64,000 nt of DNA from Gammaproteobacteria bacterium (GCA_025359565.1 JANYFY010000021.1:1-64000), one strand, 5' to 3'. Shown: positions 16,984-27,888, counted from the first letter of the stretch. Numbers and translations are program-made. The notes: generated from the sequence alone by a model not told the origin.

Positions 16984-18945
16984 TTAATTGTTCAGCGCGG
17001 CCACCATCTTGCCCACCGACATCACACCCGAGGTTGCGTTGTAGGATCCTTGCGCCTCAACTTGCATAAGTCCCACCGTACCGTTCAAGGCCGCCACTAA
17101 CGCCGTCTCGAACGCTGCAAAGGTGCTGAAATTATCGACGGTGTCGCTGATGCGGTGACTAATGGCGAACTTACCCGTGTTGACCAAGGAGTCCGGCACG
17201 AGTTGCACTGGCCCCGCCAAAGTCGTCAAGTCGGTTTCCGGCTGATGCTCCAGATGGACCTCGTGTTCGGTGCTACCCACGAGAGTCGCCTGACTGAGGG
17301 TCAATGTAGCGCTAGTCGCATTACTAAATGGCGCGGTCACGCCGACTGGCCAACGGATTTCCAGCTCCGCGAGGGCACTAGGGTCACTGTAATGAGTAGC
17401 CGTCAGTTCAATCGCCATAAAATCAGGGGGCGCCAAACCGAAAGGTGCGACAAAACCAGAGTATTGCACGGCACTGCCTACACTTAGGCCAGCCGTTGAA
17501 AGCGTAGCGGGTAGACTTACAGAATAGGCAGTTGGCACCGCGTCCATTACTGAGGAGGTGCCCGTACCGGCAAATGCAAAGCTGGCCGCGGGAATATCCC
17601 CTAAGTTGGTCAGATTCACCGTCACCGAATTAGTATTCACAGAGATGACAACGCCTTGCAACCGCGTCAACTCCATACGGGCCGCACCCGCGGTCGCATC
17701 GAGCGTAGCATTGCCGCTGCCACTGATCGCGAGCTTACCGGTGAAAAAAGCATTTTGGCCCACCGAAATATTGGCAGTGGTGAAGGTTCCCACCTGACCC
17801 TCTTCGGTGACGGTAGTCGCGCTACCCACCGTGACGGTGACCTGACTAATATAACTAAGGCCTTCGTGATCGGAATGCGTCACATGATCATTCGCCAATG
17901 TCAGCGTATTACCCGTACGCGCAACTATGATGCCTTCCAGACCGTCATTGCCCATTGTAGATCCGGCAACTCCAGTGCCTACAGCGCTGGTACCTGCCAC
18001 CACACGGGTCGCGGTAAAACTAAAAGTTGTGGCATTCACCCCGCCAAACGCGGCGGTAACGGTCCCGGCGACAAGCGTCGCCAGCTGTGCAAGGCCCGCC
18101 GCCCCTGTATAACTCGTCCCGTTAATGACGAAAGCAGTGGTGGCCGTGGTATTGACGGTCAGTTGACCGATGGTCGCTACCGAATCATTAAACGGACTGA
18201 CATTGACTAGATAACTATTCAAACTCGTATTCGTTTTCACCAAAGTGCCGCGGATGTGTTCCTCCCGGTTCGCATCCGGCGAAAGGCTGGCCGTCAGCAC
18301 CGGATTGACTGTAACTGTGGTGGGATTAGTTGTACTTGGTGTAACGGTATTAGAGGCCGCCAAATTAAAATCAAGCGCCAGATGCGCGTCCGTATCGACG
18401 ACGACCGTTAAAGGACCAATCGCGGGCAAAGCAAGCGTCAAGGTAATTAAAGTCGTATTGGGTGCGGCCAAGGGCAGGGACGTTGCACCATTGATGATTT
18501 GGCTGGGTGCAATGCTGACGTCCGTCGCACCATTACTGACGATTATAGTGGCACCACTGTAATCCAGAGTAATGCTCGCCGAGGTGTAATTGCCCGCGGT
18601 AATATTCAACGCGCTGACGATTTCAGCGAGGTGGGTCAATTGCGCGAAATCGACCTGCGTGGGTACCGACACGGTCTCCACAAAAGTACCGTCAGCACGG
18701 TTGAGTTTTAACGAGGTCACTTTAACGATATAGCTCACGAAATCGCCCGCAGCGTCCGTAAGACTAACGATGGTCTTGCCGCAATTATTACAGCCCTGCG
18801 GTTTGACGATGGGAGACGAAGTGCTCGATCCACCACTGCCGCATGCATTTAACCCAGAGCCAATAACCAATAAAACCGCCCATAGAAAGCTATTACCAAA
18901 AAAACACAGGCTACGGCGGTAATTCGGTTGGTTCAGTCGCGTCAT
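16984..18945 (-). CDS. Large DUF4382-like lipoprotein
   Basis: A 653-residue protein with a lipoprotein signal whose lipobox is LNAC (about residue 36). The first 170 residues after the signal (LTDAAGDFVSYIVKVTSLKLNRADG) fit the DUF4382 family of beta-rich surface or periplasmic lipoproteins. Later repeats (for example TLANDHVTHSD, SVGQNAFFTGKL, GLSVGSAVQYSGF) resemble DUF5666-type small barrels. It is rich in Thr, Ser, Ala and Val. Function is unknown. It lies immediately downstream of a TonB-dependent receptor on the same strand, so they may be cotranscribed. Confidence 0.75.
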   Translation of the reverse strand: MTRLNQPNYRRSLCFFGNSFLWAVLLVIGSGLNACGSGGSSTSSPIVKPQGCNNCGKTIVSLTDAAGDFVSYIVKVTSLKLNRADGTFVETVSVPTQVDFAQLTHLAEIVSALNITAGNYTSASITLDYSGATIIVSNGATDVSIAPSQIINGATSLPLAAPNTTLITLTLALPAIGPLTVVVDTDAHLALDFNLAASNTVTPSTTNPTTVTVNPVLTASLSPDANREEHIRGTLVKTNTSLNSYLVNVSPFNDSVATIGQLTVNTTATTAFVINGTSYTGAAGLAQLATLVAGTVTAAFGGVNATTFSFTATRVVAGTSAVGTGVAGSTMGNDGLEGIIVARTGNTLTLANDHVTHSDHEGLSYISQVTVTVGSATTVTEEGQVGTFTTANISVGQNAFFTGKLAISGSGNATLDATAGAARMELTRLQGVVISVNTNSVTVNLTNLGDIPAASFAFAGTGTSSVMDAVPTAYSVSLPATLSTAGLSVGSAVQYSGFVAPFGLAPPDFMAIELTATHYSDPSALAELEIRWPVGVTAPFSNATSATLTLSQATLVGSTEHEVHLEHQPETDLTTLAGPVQLVPDSLVNTGKFAISHRISDTVDNFSTFAAFETALVAALNGTVGLMQVEAQGSYNATSGVMSVGKMVAALNN

Positions 18946-19055
18946 AATTAATGCTCCAAATTCTTAACTTGTGCTCATTGGACGCTATTGCTCTCCGCAA
19001 TCAATCGCATTAAACATATTGCAACCCATCGGGTACGACGCGAGGTAGGCGGCCT

Positions 19056-21359
19056 TCAAAAATCCCAACGTACTCCTAACACTATAATTCGCGGCAACCA
19101 CGTGAAGGATTCTTTGACTCGCAAGGCTCCAGTTGCGCCTTGAGGCGATAAGAACTCCAAACAGCAATGATTATTGTGATTGAAGGCGTTGTCCGCATCC
19201 GCCGTAAACTGAAGCGCACCCCGCCTGACCGACTGCGTGTAGGCCACATGCAGGTCTAGCGATTGATAGCGGGTTTCCGTAGTCGAATTTCTAACGCCCA
19301 ATGTGTTGGTGCCATTGGGCAAGGTCAATAGTGGCGTGCTGGGCCAGCCATCGTGAAGATCTAATGCGGCGCTGGCTGCCCACGGCCCTACACGCCACTG
19401 AACCACCGCAGTTAACGCATTGTTCTGATTCCAGGCGCGCGCAACTTCGACGCCATTAATATCGTCATACGCCTGCGACCAAGTATACGACAGGCGCGTA
19501 GTAAGTGGGCCTATAAGCCAACGGGTGGACAGTTCGACCCCCTGCATCTCGGCATGCGAAGGTGCAATCAGCACTCGGTCCGGGGAGAATTCGGGCAGGA
19601 TACTCAGTGGTTCGAGAAGACTTTCATACCGCTGTCGTGGCATTCCCTGTATCTTTCGATACGCTTCCGCTCGATATGAAATCTCATCACTAATGTGATG
19701 TTGAATACCGATAATAAAGTGTTTTGAATATTGCGGGCTTGAAAATTTCTGCACGCCGTTGATCACATCCAGGTCCAGCACCTCATCGGATTGATGAAAA
19801 ATTCCCCAGCTTGCAAAGATCTGTGTCGAGGAGTTAGGCACAAAAGACAGCGCCAAACGGGGATCTTGCGAATTGTGAGTATTAAGTCCGAGACCCGCAT
19901 TGTGCTGCGCGCGAACACCGATTTCAGCAAAGAATTTTTCACTTGCCTGCCAACGGTCTGTGAAGTAAACCGCGCTGTTATTACCACGCACCGAAAACAA
20001 CGCATTTTTGGTCACATTCTGAGTTCGCCCGAATAGAGCGGCAATTTCCGCGCTGAAATTAACATTACTCTGATAGTCGTAGTTCGCCCTGCTTGCGGTC
20101 CATTCACCACCCCACTCAAGATGATGCGTAGCCCCTAAGGGGCCGTGAAAGCGCAGGCTCGCATCCCAAATGTCAGCGCGGCGATTGTCGAGCACTTGCC
20201 CAAAGACCACACCGGGATTCTTCACCACTCCGTTTCGATCAGATACCAGGAGACTATTACCAAGCGAAGCCTCGGATTGCCACCCGTCGCCTAGGGTCTG
20301 TTCGGCCTTAATCCACGCATAACGAGTACGGCTATCAGTATGCCCCGTCTTGCCGACGTCGCTGTCAAGGTTGTCATGGGCATCTTGAAAAATTAGACTC
20401 TGCATGGATAGCGTAGTGCCATCGGCGATATGCCAGCGCAGCTTGCCTAGCGTGTCCGAAAATTGGGGTGCGTGCGCGTCTATAGCAACGTCTTGTGATA
20501 TTTTCTGAATATTGCTCAAACGCCCTATCAATAGACCGTCGAGCTCGCCGCGTGAATCCAGTGGACCCGCCAATCGCGCACTATAATTTACCGTGCTGAT
20601 ACCGATCATATTCCGAGGCGCTTCCATGGCGTCTCTCGATTGAATATCGAGTATGCCGCTCATACGTCCGCCAAAGCGCGCCGAAAAACCACCGGTGTAA
20701 ACATCGATACGTTTAACCGCGGACGAATCCAATGCGCTAAACGGCCCTTGGTAGTCGGGCAGATGGAACACTTCGCGAATAGGAAAACCGTCCAGCAAGA
20801 TTCGAGTCTCATTGGCTTCACCCCCGCGAACATGGGTTTGGCCAGGAAATCCACTTTGCGCAACCCCCGGTATGTGTTGTACCGACTGAAGCGCATCGTC
20901 GACCAGTTGTGGTTGGGTACGTATTTCCGCTCCCTCAAGTGCGATAGGCGAATTAGCGAAGCCACTGAGTCGATAATAGCTAGCGGTCACGGTGATCTCG
21001 TCTAAAACCGGCGACGTTGCTGCGAGTGCCGATGCCGCTGCGCTTGCAGCGCGAACCACGGCGAACTGTGAGGGCGCTATTTCACGCAAGGTCAGCCCAA
21101 AAGCTTTTAGAATTTCCTCTGCCATCGCTGCCGGTTGGTCCGAGCGCGGGGTAGATTTAACCCGCATTCGCCGATCCACTAAGCCGGTGCTAAAAATTAT
21201 GCGAAACTCGGGTCGTTCGAGCTGTTGCAACGCCTTCGCAAGAGGTGTTCCCGCTATGATGCGAATGGTAGAAGCTTGCCCGTAAGCGCTGTAGGACGCA
21301 TAAACTATCGCCCATAATAAACAAACGGCAAACAAATTTGGTCGGCAAATCCTTCCCAT
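19056..21359 (-). CDS. TonB-dependent outer-membrane receptor with STN domain
   Basis: A 767-residue receptor. After a signal peptide (about 1-29) comes a secretin/TonB short N-terminal (STN) domain (AGTPLAKALQQLERPEFRIIFSTGLV), then the plug (IPGVAQSGFPGQTHVRGGEANETRILLDGFPI and the RIDVYTGGFSARFGG end), then a beta barrel finishing with the aromatic C-terminus IIVLGVRWDF. Such receptors import chelates or glycans using TonB energy. The STN domain often signals to an anti-sigma factor, but none is encoded nearby. The start at 21359 directly precedes the signal peptide; an upstream ATG at 21419 would add 20 residues. Confidence 0.9.
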   Translation of the reverse strand: MGRICRPNLFAVCLLWAIVYASYSAYGQASTIRIIAGTPLAKALQQLERPEFRIIFSTGLVDRRMRVKSTPRSDQPAAMAEEILKAFGLTLREIAPSQFAVVRAASAAASALAATSPVLDEITVTASYYRLSGFANSPIALEGAEIRTQPQLVDDALQSVQHIPGVAQSGFPGQTHVRGGEANETRILLDGFPIREVFHLPDYQGPFSALDSSAVKRIDVYTGGFSARFGGRMSGILDIQSRDAMEAPRNMIGISTVNYSARLAGPLDSRGELDGLLIGRLSNIQKISQDVAIDAHAPQFSDTLGKLRWHIADGTTLSMQSLIFQDAHDNLDSDVGKTGHTDSRTRYAWIKAEQTLGDGWQSEASLGNSLLVSDRNGVVKNPGVVFGQVLDNRRADIWDASLRFHGPLGATHHLEWGGEWTASRANYDYQSNVNFSAEIAALFGRTQNVTKNALFSVRGNNSAVYFTDRWQASEKFFAEIGVRAQHNAGLGLNTHNSQDPRLALSFVPNSSTQIFASWGIFHQSDEVLDLDVINGVQKFSSPQYSKHFIIGIQHHISDEISYRAEAYRKIQGMPRQRYESLLEPLSILPEFSPDRVLIAPSHAEMQGVELSTRWLIGPLTTRLSYTWSQAYDDINGVEVARAWNQNNALTAVVQWRVGPWAASAALDLHDGWPSTPLLTLPNGTNTLGVRNSTTETRYQSLDLHVAYTQSVRRGALQFTADADNAFNHNNHCCLEFLSPQGATGALRVKESFTWLPRIIVLGVRWDF

Positions 21360-21459
21360 CGACCCATGATACCCTGAGGATCCGATCGATGCCGACTCTG
21401 CTGCCATCAGGCGCGGCACGCGATTCGAGCCCTATTGGGAATTCGGGTACTGTATCGCT

Positions 21460-22269
21460 ATGAAGGCCTACTGGACATTAGCGTACTGGACTATAGCGAG
21501 CATCGCGCTCGGCACCCGGGTAAGCACCGCGGCAGGCATCGGCACGCCTGCGGCCGCCACTCCTACCTACAAAATACAGGTCGTGCATACCTATCCTCAC
21601 GACCCATCGGCTTTTACCGAAGGTCTTTTCTATTTAAACGGTTATTTATACGAGAGTACCGGCCTAGAACAACACTCCTCCATCCGCAAAGTACGCATTG
21701 AAACGGGGGAAATACTGAAATCTATCGATATCCCCGCCGAGTACTTCGGCGAAGGCATTGTGAATTGGAACAACCAACTTGTCAGCCTTACCTGGAAATC
21801 ACAGACGGGTTTCGTCTTTGACCTCAACACTTTCAAATTCCAAAAACAATTTCACTACTCTGGCGAAGGTTGGGCACTCACTCAGGACGGTAAGCAAATT
21901 ATCATGAGCGACGGCACTTCTGAACTGCGATTTATTAACCCCATTACTCTTAAGGAAACCAATCGCATTCAAGTCACCCTTGAGGGCAAAGCACTGCGCA
22001 ATATCAATGAACTAGAATGGGTTAAAGGCGAAATTTTTGCCAATGTATGGCAGACCAATTGGATCGTGCGCATCGATCCCCATAGCGGTCAAGTCAAAAG
22101 TCTCATCAATCTTGCGGGATTGTTAGATCCATCCGAACTTGATCAAGGCGTAGATAGCGTACCGAACGGCATCGCCTATGACGTTAAACACGACCGACTG
22201 TTTGTCACTGGAAAAAACTGGCCAAAACTATTCGAAATACGAATACTCGCGACACCCGGCCCCCCATGA
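21460..22269 (+). CDS. Glutaminyl-peptide cyclotransferase (plant-type beta-propeller)
   Basis: A 269-residue secreted protein (signal peptide to about residue 24, ending STAAG). The five-bladed propeller shows VVHTYPHDPSAFTEGLFY, YESTGLEQHSSIRKV, GEGWALTQDGKQIIMSDGTS, ALRNINELEWVKGEIFANVW and VPNGIAYD. This is the glutamine cyclotransferase family, which turns N-terminal glutamine into pyroglutamate, a change that protects exported peptides from aminopeptidases. The catalytic Glu is probably in the FTEG segment. It is divergent from the TonB receptor. Confidence 0.9.
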   Translation: MKAYWTLAYWTIASIALGTRVSTAAGIGTPAAATPTYKIQVVHTYPHDPSAFTEGLFYLNGYLYESTGLEQHSSIRKVRIETGEILKSIDIPAEYFGEGIVNWNNQLVSLTWKSQTGFVFDLNTFKFQKQFHYSGEGWALTQDGKQIIMSDGTSELRFINPITLKETNRIQVTLEGKALRNINELEWVKGEIFANVWQTNWIVRIDPHSGQVKSLINLAGLLDPSELDQGVDSVPNGIAYDVKHDRLFVTGKNWPKLFEIRILATPGPP

Positions 22270-22349
22270 GGAACAAGTTCGCGCGCGCTCAGAGTAACTA
22301 CAGGTTCTCCGTGGCCACCAACTTACCCGCCTTCTTCCCTGGGCGCCCT

Positions 22350-23294
22350 CTACCCGCGTCCACTACCCTCGCTAGCGCCCGCTGCCGGTTTGCGGGCAAT
22401 ACTCGTCGCCATAGTTACAATAGAGGCAAGGTCCGTTAAATTAGCCGGCACTACCAAAGTAGTCCCCGCCTGTGCGAGTTTACCAAATTGCTTCACGTAC
22501 TCTTCACCGATGCGTAACTGCATGGCCTCAATGCCCCCGCGATCGCTGAGCGCGATACCCACTTGCCTCAAACCCTCCGCAGTCGCAGTGGCCACCGCTA
22601 GGATTGCTTGGGCCTGACCTTCGGCTTCGTTGATTTGTTGTTGCTTGTTAGCCTCAGACTGTTTGATGACGCGTTGCTTATCACCTTCCGCGGCATTGAT
22701 CTTCGCGTCTCGTTCGCCCTCGGAAGTCAGCACAACGGCACGCTTTTCACGCTCGGCGCGCATCTGTTTTTCCATGGCCGACAGGACATCCTTGGGCGGC
22801 ATAATGTTCTTGATCTCATACCTGAGGACTTTCACTCCCCACGGAGCCGAAGCCTTATCCAACTCGCTCACCACATTGGCATTGATGGTGCCACGCGCCT
22901 CAAAGGTACGATCCAATTCAATCTTACCGATTTCACTTCGCAGCGTGGTTTGCGCCAACTGAGCGATCGCAAAACCGTAGTTGGTAATGCCGTAAGAGGC
23001 AAGATGAGGATCGAGCACTTGCATGTACAGCACCGCGTCAATTCCCACTTGCACATTATCGCGAGTGATACAAACCTGCTCAGCGATATCGAGCGCCAGT
23101 TCCTTTAAGCTATGCTTGTAAGCAATTTTTTCCATAAACGGCACTAAAATATGAAAGCCCGCTTGCAGCGTGCGGCTATACTTGCCGAGGTACTCGATAA
23201 TGAACGCGCTCTGTTGCGGCACTACGGTGGCAGTCTTTGCGACCAAAATCACTACCAAAAATGCGAACAGAATAAAAGCGTAGCTAATAGTCAT
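22350..23294 (-). CDS. qmcA: SPFH/Band-7 membrane protein (paraslipin, QmcA-like)
   Basis: A 314-residue protein with one N-terminal membrane helix (about 1-20) and a Band 7 domain (VVPQQSAFIIEYLGKYSRTLQAGFH to about residue 190), followed by a long Ala/Glu-rich coiled coil that drives oligomer assembly. These proteins form ring-like scaffolds in lipid microdomains and work with NfeD partners. The nfeD gene lies directly upstream on the same strand, the standard pairing, and both follow rho closely. Confidence 0.92.
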   Translation of the reverse strand: MTISYAFILFAFLVVILVAKTATVVPQQSAFIIEYLGKYSRTLQAGFHILVPFMEKIAYKHSLKELALDIAEQVCITRDNVQVGIDAVLYMQVLDPHLASYGITNYGFAIAQLAQTTLRSEIGKIELDRTFEARGTINANVVSELDKASAPWGVKVLRYEIKNIMPPKDVLSAMEKQMRAEREKRAVVLTSEGERDAKINAAEGDKQRVIKQSEANKQQQINEAEGQAQAILAVATATAEGLRQVGIALSDRGGIEAMQLRIGEEYVKQFGKLAQAGTTLVVPANLTDLASIVTMATSIARKPAAGASEGSGRG

Positions 23295-23338
23295 GCGGAA
23301 ATTCCTCTTCTTTAAATTGAAGCACGAAGCACGCGCAA

Positions 23339-23776
23339 TTAATCTTGCACAGCGTGCACAATAAGACTAAGCGCCTCAACCCGTGTAACACGCGCCTGAG
23401 TGCCGGCAGCGATAATCAATTGCCCCCCGTTGATTGCGTTCCAAGAACTACCGCGAACTTCCACCCGCGTGCTATCCCCGGGATTCAGGGCGCTCGGCAT
23501 ATTGATCACGACACCAACAAGCCCATCTTTCATCACCGGCAATTCCCGGCGTAGGCGGTTGTAAATTTGTCGTCGGAAAAACACCATTGAGGCGGCGGCA
23601 AGTAAACCAAATATGAGCCACTGTAACCAAAGATCAAGTGCAAGCCCTGTCATTAGCAATAGCCCTACCACCACCGCAGCTAAGCCTACAAACACGAGGT
23701 AGAATTGGGCGTCGACGAAGGCTAACTCGGCGCCCAAAAGTATGGCCCCCACCGCAATCCACGCCCACCATTGCAT
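23339..23776 (-). CDS. NfeD-like membrane protein
   Basis: A 145-residue protein of the short YbbK type. It has two or three membrane helices (about residues 5-70) and then a soluble OB-fold domain (about 80-140, with GLVGVVINMPSALNPGDSTRVEVRGSSWNA). It is the usual partner of the Band-7 protein encoded next. The gene starts 11 bp after the rho stop, so it may belong to the trxA-rho transcript. Confidence 0.9.
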   Translation of the reverse strand: MQWWAWIAVGAILLGAELAFVDAQFYLVFVGLAAVVVGLLLMTGLALDLWLQWLIFGLLAAASMVFFRRQIYNRLRRELPVMKDGLVGVVINMPSALNPGDSTRVEVRGSSWNAINGGQLIIAAGTQARVTRVEALSLIVHAVQD

Positions 23777-23787
23777 GCTCTACTCCT

Positions 23788-25317
23788 CTAGCGTTTCATC
23801 GCGTCAAAGAAATCAGCGTTAGTCTTCGTGTCTTTCATTTTATCTAACAAGAACTCAATGGCGGACAACTCGTCCATGGGATGCAACAACTTACGCAGTA
23901 TCCACATCTTAGATAATTCAGCAGGATCGGTAATGAGTTCTTCTTTTCGCGTGCCCGAACGGTTGATGTGAATTGACGGGAATGTACGTTTCTCCGCAAT
24001 ACGGCGATCCAAATGGATTTCTGAATTACCAGTACCTTTAAATTCCTCGAAAATTACATCGTCCATCTTGGAGCCGGTATCGACCAACGCGGTTGCAAGA
24101 ATCGTCAAGCTTCCGCCTTCCTCGATATTGCGAGCCGCACCGAAAAATCGCTTAGGACGCTGCAACGCGTTAGCGTCTACGCCACCCGTCAACACCTTAC
24201 CCGAACTCGGCACTACTGTATTGTAGGCACGCGCCAAACGAGTAATAGAATCCAGCAAAATAACCACGTCTTTTTTGTGCTCGACCAGACGCTTCGCTTT
24301 CTCGATGACCATTTCCGCCACTTGCACATGCCGACTTGCAGGCTCATCGAAAGTTGAAGAGACCACTTCGCCCTTTACTGTACGGGCCATTTCAGTCACT
24401 TCTTCGGGACGCTCATCAATCAGTAGCACAATGAGATATACCTCAGGGTGATTCGCGGTAATCGCTGTAGCGATGTTTTGCAGCAGCATGGTCTTACCCG
24501 CTTTGGGAGGCGAGACAATCAAACCGCGTTGACCTTTACCAATAGGCGCCACCAAATCAATCGCCCGCGCCGTCAGGTCTTCCGTTGAGCCATTCCCCCG
24601 CTCGAGCTTTAAGCGCTCCGTGGGGTGTAGTGGTGTGAGATTCTCAAATAACACCTTACCGCGCGCACTCTCGGGAGAATCATAATTAATTTCGCCGACC
24701 TTAAGCAGCGCGAAATACCGTTCGCCGTCTTTCGGCGGTCGTATCAAACCTGAAACCGAATCTCCCGTACGCAAGTTAAAGCGACGCACTTGACTGGGCG
24801 AGACGTAAATATCATCCGGTCCGGCCAAATAACTGGAATCCGAAGAGCGTAGGAAACCAAACCCATCCTGTAATATTTCCAGCACTCCATCGCCGTAAAT
24901 ATCTTCGCCTTTTTGCGCATGCGCCTTAAGAACCCCGAAAATAATGTCCTGTTTTCGAGCGCGGCCCATATTCTCGAGACCCATGGTCTCGGCAAGTTTC
25001 ACCAAATCACTTATCGGGCGTTTCTTAAGCTCGGTGAGATTCATCGAGCTGCGACTGCGAGCGAGGTCCGATGGCGCTATGATCTCAAGATCATCGCCGC
25101 CTGGCGGTAAGTCACCGTATTCCTCATGCGGGGGCCTGCCGCCACCCATATTGCCGTTGCTATTGCCGCTGCGGTTGTCATTGCGGGGTCGATGCGAACG
25201 ATTGCGTCCGCCTCCGCCCTGGCCACCTTGACCGCCTTGGCTGCCCTGACCACCCTGACCCTGACCGCCTTGTCCCTGCCCGCCACCGCGGGATTGATTA
25301 CCTAAATAGCCTCTCAC
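23788..25317 (-). CDS. rho: Transcription termination factor Rho with Gly/Gln-rich N-terminal extension
   Basis: Hexameric RNA-dependent ATPase that ends transcription. From residue 92 ([19 protein letters not shown]) it matches ordinary Rho: the RNA-binding domain [22 protein letters not shown], the P-loop [11 protein letters not shown] and Walker [16 protein letters not shown]. Ahead of this are 91 extra residues: a [13 protein letters not shown] low-complexity run (about 11-37), an Arg/Asn-rich stretch (about 38-50) and an acidic linker. The extended start is GTG at 25317, overlapping the trxA stop (GTGA). The alternative start at 25044 would give the short form; the coupling to trxA favours the long one. 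Confidence 0.96.
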   Translation of the reverse strand: MRGYLGNQSRGGGQGQGGQGQGGQGSQGGQGGQGGGGRNRSHRPRNDNRSGNSNGNMGGGRPPHEEYGDLPPGGDDLEIIAPSDLARSRSSMNLTELKKRPISDLVKLAETMGLENMGRARKQDIIFGVLKAHAQKGEDIYGDGVLEILQDGFGFLRSSDSSYLAGPDDIYVSPSQVRRFNLRTGDSVSGLIRPPKDGERYFALLKVGEINYDSPESARGKVLFENLTPLHPTERLKLERGNGSTEDLTARAIDLVAPIGKGQRGLIVSPPKAGKTMLLQNIATAITANHPEVYLIVLLIDERPEEVTEMARTVKGEVVSSTFDEPASRHVQVAEMVIEKAKRLVEHKKDVVILLDSITRLARAYNTVVPSSGKVLTGGVDANALQRPKRFFGAARNIEEGGSLTILATALVDTGSKMDDVIFEEFKGTGNSEIHLDRRIAEKRTFPSIHINRSGTRKEELITDPAELSKMWILRKLLHPMDELSAIEFLLDKMKDTKTNADFFDAMKR

Positions 25318-25643
25318 AGGTTGCTATCCAAAAAAGCGGCTAGCTGGGATTTCGTGACAGCACCCACTTTTTGCGCCTCCACGGTGCCGTTCTTAAAAAG
25401 GATTAGCGTTGGAATACCGCGTATGTTGAATTTCGGCGGGGTCGCTGGGTTCTCGTCAATATTAAGCTTGGCTATTTTGACCTTATCTTTGTAGGTCTCG
25501 GCAATCTCATCCAGGATGGGAGCGATCATCTTGCAAGGACCACACCATTCCGCCCAGAAATCGAGCAATACGGGTTTGTCGGCCTTGAGCACGTCCTTGT
25601 CGAACGTGGCGTCACTGGTATGTACGATGATTGGATTAGTCAC
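25314..25643 (-). CDS. trxA: Thioredoxin 1
   Basis: A 109-residue cytoplasmic disulfide reductase with the active site [10 protein letters not shown], the cis-proline segment GIPTLILF and the usual ending. It starts with GTG; a ribosome site AAGGAG lies 11 bases upstream. The order trxA-rho, with rhlB divergent on the other side, is conserved across many gammaproteobacteria. It is translationally coupled to rho by a 4-bp overlap. Confidence 0.97.
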   Translation of the reverse strand: MTNPIIVHTSDATFDKDVLKADKPVLLDFWAEWCGPCKMIAPILDEIAETYKDKVKIAKLNIDENPATPPKFNIRGIPTLILFKNGTVEAQKVGAVTKSQLAAFLDSNL

Positions 25644-25897
25644 TGCGGATATGACTCCTTTTTGGAGATGAATGGATGTTTAGGGCGGATTTGTAGGTTG
25701 GAATTTTGAGCGCAAAGCGCAACGACGTGACGATGCTCAGCGGTTAGTGCACAATACGAAAGGTTGACTAGTCTTGATTACCTTAAAGAGGGTACCGGTG
25801 ATTCGGCTGATTGGAGCGGATAGACCTGCTCCCAATGGTTGTATTGTTAACCGGTCGCCCACCAATTTGCAAGTATCTGTAACTTAAAAAAGCGAAA

Positions 25898-27457
25898 ATG
25901 TCCGAAGCCCACCTTACCCAGCTTACCTTCTCTTCCCTAAATATCCCCGAATCCGTGAAGCGAGGTATCGCTGAATTAGGCTATTCCCGCTGTACTCCCA
26001 TTCAGGCCCAGACCCTCCCTCTAGCCCTTGGGGGCCAAGATGTCGCAGGTCAGGCGCAAACGGGAACCGGCAAAACCGCCGCTTTCTTGATAGCGATGTT
26101 TAATCGTTTATTGACCGCACCGCCGCCCGCCAATAAACCGCGTCAAGCGCCACGAGCGATCATCATCGCTCCGACGCGCGAACTCGCTGTCCAAATTCAC
26201 TCTGATGCACTCGGCATCGGCAAATATACCGACCTTAAAATGGCCATCGTATTCGGTGGCGTGGACTACGATAAACAACGACGGATTCTCGAAGAGGGTA
26301 TCGACGTGCTGATCGGCACCCCCGGACGGATCATCGACTATTTCAAACAACAGGTATTTGACCTCAGATATATTCAAGTAGCTGTAATGGACGAAGCCGA
26401 TCGCATGTTTGATTTAGGCTTTATCAAAGATATCCGTTTTATCCTTAGGCGCTTACCTCATCCCGATTTGCGCCTCAACATGATGTTCTCGGCCACTTTG
26501 TCGCATCGCGTGCTCGAACTTGCCTACGAGCATATGAATAATCCAACTTTAATTCGCATAGAACCGGATAAAATGACCGCTGATTTAGTGCGGCAAGTAC
26601 TATATTTTCCGGCTACGGAAGAAAAAATCCCGCTTCTGATGGGTCTACTACGACGCATCGGCGCTACTCGCACCATGGTATTCGTAAATACCCGCCGTAT
26701 CGCGGAAGTGCTGGAGCGCACTCTGACCGCTAATGGTTTCGTAGCTCAGGCGCTTTCCGGCGACGTGCCGCAAAACAAACGACTCAAAATGATGCGCGAC
26801 TTTCATAGCGGCGAGGTCGCAGTATTGATTGCCACCGATGTGGCCTCACGCGGATTGCACATTCCTGACGTAAGCCACGTCTTTAACTTCGATCTACCAA
26901 ACGATGCCGAGGACTATGTACACCGCATCGGTCGCACGGCACGTGCCGGAACCGACGGCGATGCCATTAGTTTCGGCTGCGAGGAATACGCCATTTCCTT
27001 GCCAGATATTGAAAAATACATCGGGCATCAAATTCCGCGTGCGAGCATAGATCCTGCAGATTTAGCGCAGGTGACAGCACCCCCGCCCGCCGAATGGCGC
27101 GAACGTGCGCCTCGGCAAGGGCAATCTCAAGGCAAATCTTCAGGTGGTAGACCCGCTCCCCGTACCGGTGGTCGAACCGGCACAAGGGCCAGCGGACCTG
27201 CTAACGGCGCTCGTTCTAGCAGCAGTCGGTCTAACAGCGGTCGCTCGACCCGCACCGGCACCCCGAGAGTTGCGCACGAGCAGGGCAAACACGAGCGACC
27301 GGGTCATCGAACGAGCACACCCACACCCGTTATTCCCCCGCCCTCAAGTCCAGCGACGCCAGTTTCCCTCAACCCAAGCGTCGATTCAAACGCTCTGACA
27401 CCTCGCAGGCGTCGTCGCAACACGGCGAGTAGCGCACTGGCACCGTTCATCCCTTAA
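25898..27457 (+). CDS. rhlB: DEAD-box RNA helicase, RhlB-like
   Basis: A 519-residue ATP-dependent RNA helicase. Motifs in order are the Q motif ([25 protein letters not shown]), [43 protein letters not shown] and [10 protein letters not shown]. The last 120 residues are Arg/Gly/Ser/Pro-rich and disordered, as in RhlB tails that bind RNA and the degradosome. Its position divergent from trxA-rho supports RhlB over other DEAD-box members. The first 10 residues ([11 protein letters not shown]) also fit RhlB. Confidence 0.93.
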   Translation: MSEAHLTQLTFSSLNIPESVKRGIAELGYSRCTPIQAQTLPLALGGQDVAGQAQTGTGKTAAFLIAMFNRLLTAPPPANKPRQAPRAIIIAPTRELAVQIHSDALGIGKYTDLKMAIVFGGVDYDKQRRILEEGIDVLIGTPGRIIDYFKQQVFDLRYIQVAVMDEADRMFDLGFIKDIRFILRRLPHPDLRLNMMFSATLSHRVLELAYEHMNNPTLIRIEPDKMTADLVRQVLYFPATEEKIPLLMGLLRRIGATRTMVFVNTRRIAEVLERTLTANGFVAQALSGDVPQNKRLKMMRDFHSGEVAVLIATDVASRGLHIPDVSHVFNFDLPNDAEDYVHRIGRTARAGTDGDAISFGCEEYAISLPDIEKYIGHQIPRASIDPADLAQVTAPPPAEWRERAPRQGQSQGKSSGGRPAPRTGGRTGTRASGPANGARSSSSRSNSGRSTRTGTPRVAHEQGKHERPGHRTSTPTPVIPPPSSPATPVSLNPSVDSNALTPRRRRRNTASSALAPFIP

Positions 27458-27566
27458 AGCCAAGGCGTCGTCTTCTCTCAAGTAATTGATTTTCCTTCTC
27501 TGTGGAGCAGACGTTCCCGCCGAAACGTCCCTTAGGAACCAACTGACCCGCAAAAACCTGATAGCC

Positions 27567-27888
27567 CTAGAGCAGCTCGACCACGCTCTCTACAGAATTG
27601 TAGCCCGGAGTATCGTGCGGCGGACTCGCGCTATCGGGGCGGCTTATCGCGCGAATGTGAGCAATACCGAAAGTGCGCGCGGTCGCTAGCACCGCAAGAC
27701 TATATGGCGAGCGCAGTGGGATGCGCGTTAGTAACTAAGATTCGCCGCTTGCCGTTGCCAGCGAGTTTCATTAGGAATTCGTGCGTACCGGGTAGATACC
27801 GCACTCTGGCGCTCGCGCCGCGCTTGATTGCGGCAATATCGATGATCGACCAATCAAGGGCAGGCGTTTGGCGCGCGCCCGGCATCAT
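27567..27888 (-). pseudogene. Degraded HAD-family GMP/IMP nucleotidase (YrfG-like)
   Basis: Two pieces of one protein lie in different minus-strand frames. The first (27888-27703) contains RVRYLPGTHEFL and GKRRILVTNAHP, the motif II region of YrfG-type nucleotidases. The second (about 27680-27567) reads FGIAHIRAISRPDS and ends SVESVVELL before a TAG, matching the family C-terminus. The N-terminal nucleophile motif (DxDGTL) and about 80 middle residues with the DDS motif are missing, and the frames differ. The gene is dead. cysQ lies nearby, beyond the GH59 gene, and in other gammaproteobacteria yrfG often lies close to cysQ. Confidence 0.75.

Noticed and set aside
17656..18210. Plus-strand frame of 184 codons within the DUF4382-like gene
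   Set aside because: Antisense shadow; the lipoprotein on the other strand has a signal peptide and domain.
22608..23108. Plus-strand frame of 166 codons within qmcA
   Set aside because: Antisense to a clear Band-7 protein.
27511..27530. GACGTT / AACGTC hairpin after rhlB as a terminator
   Set aside because: The stem is short and has no following T run.
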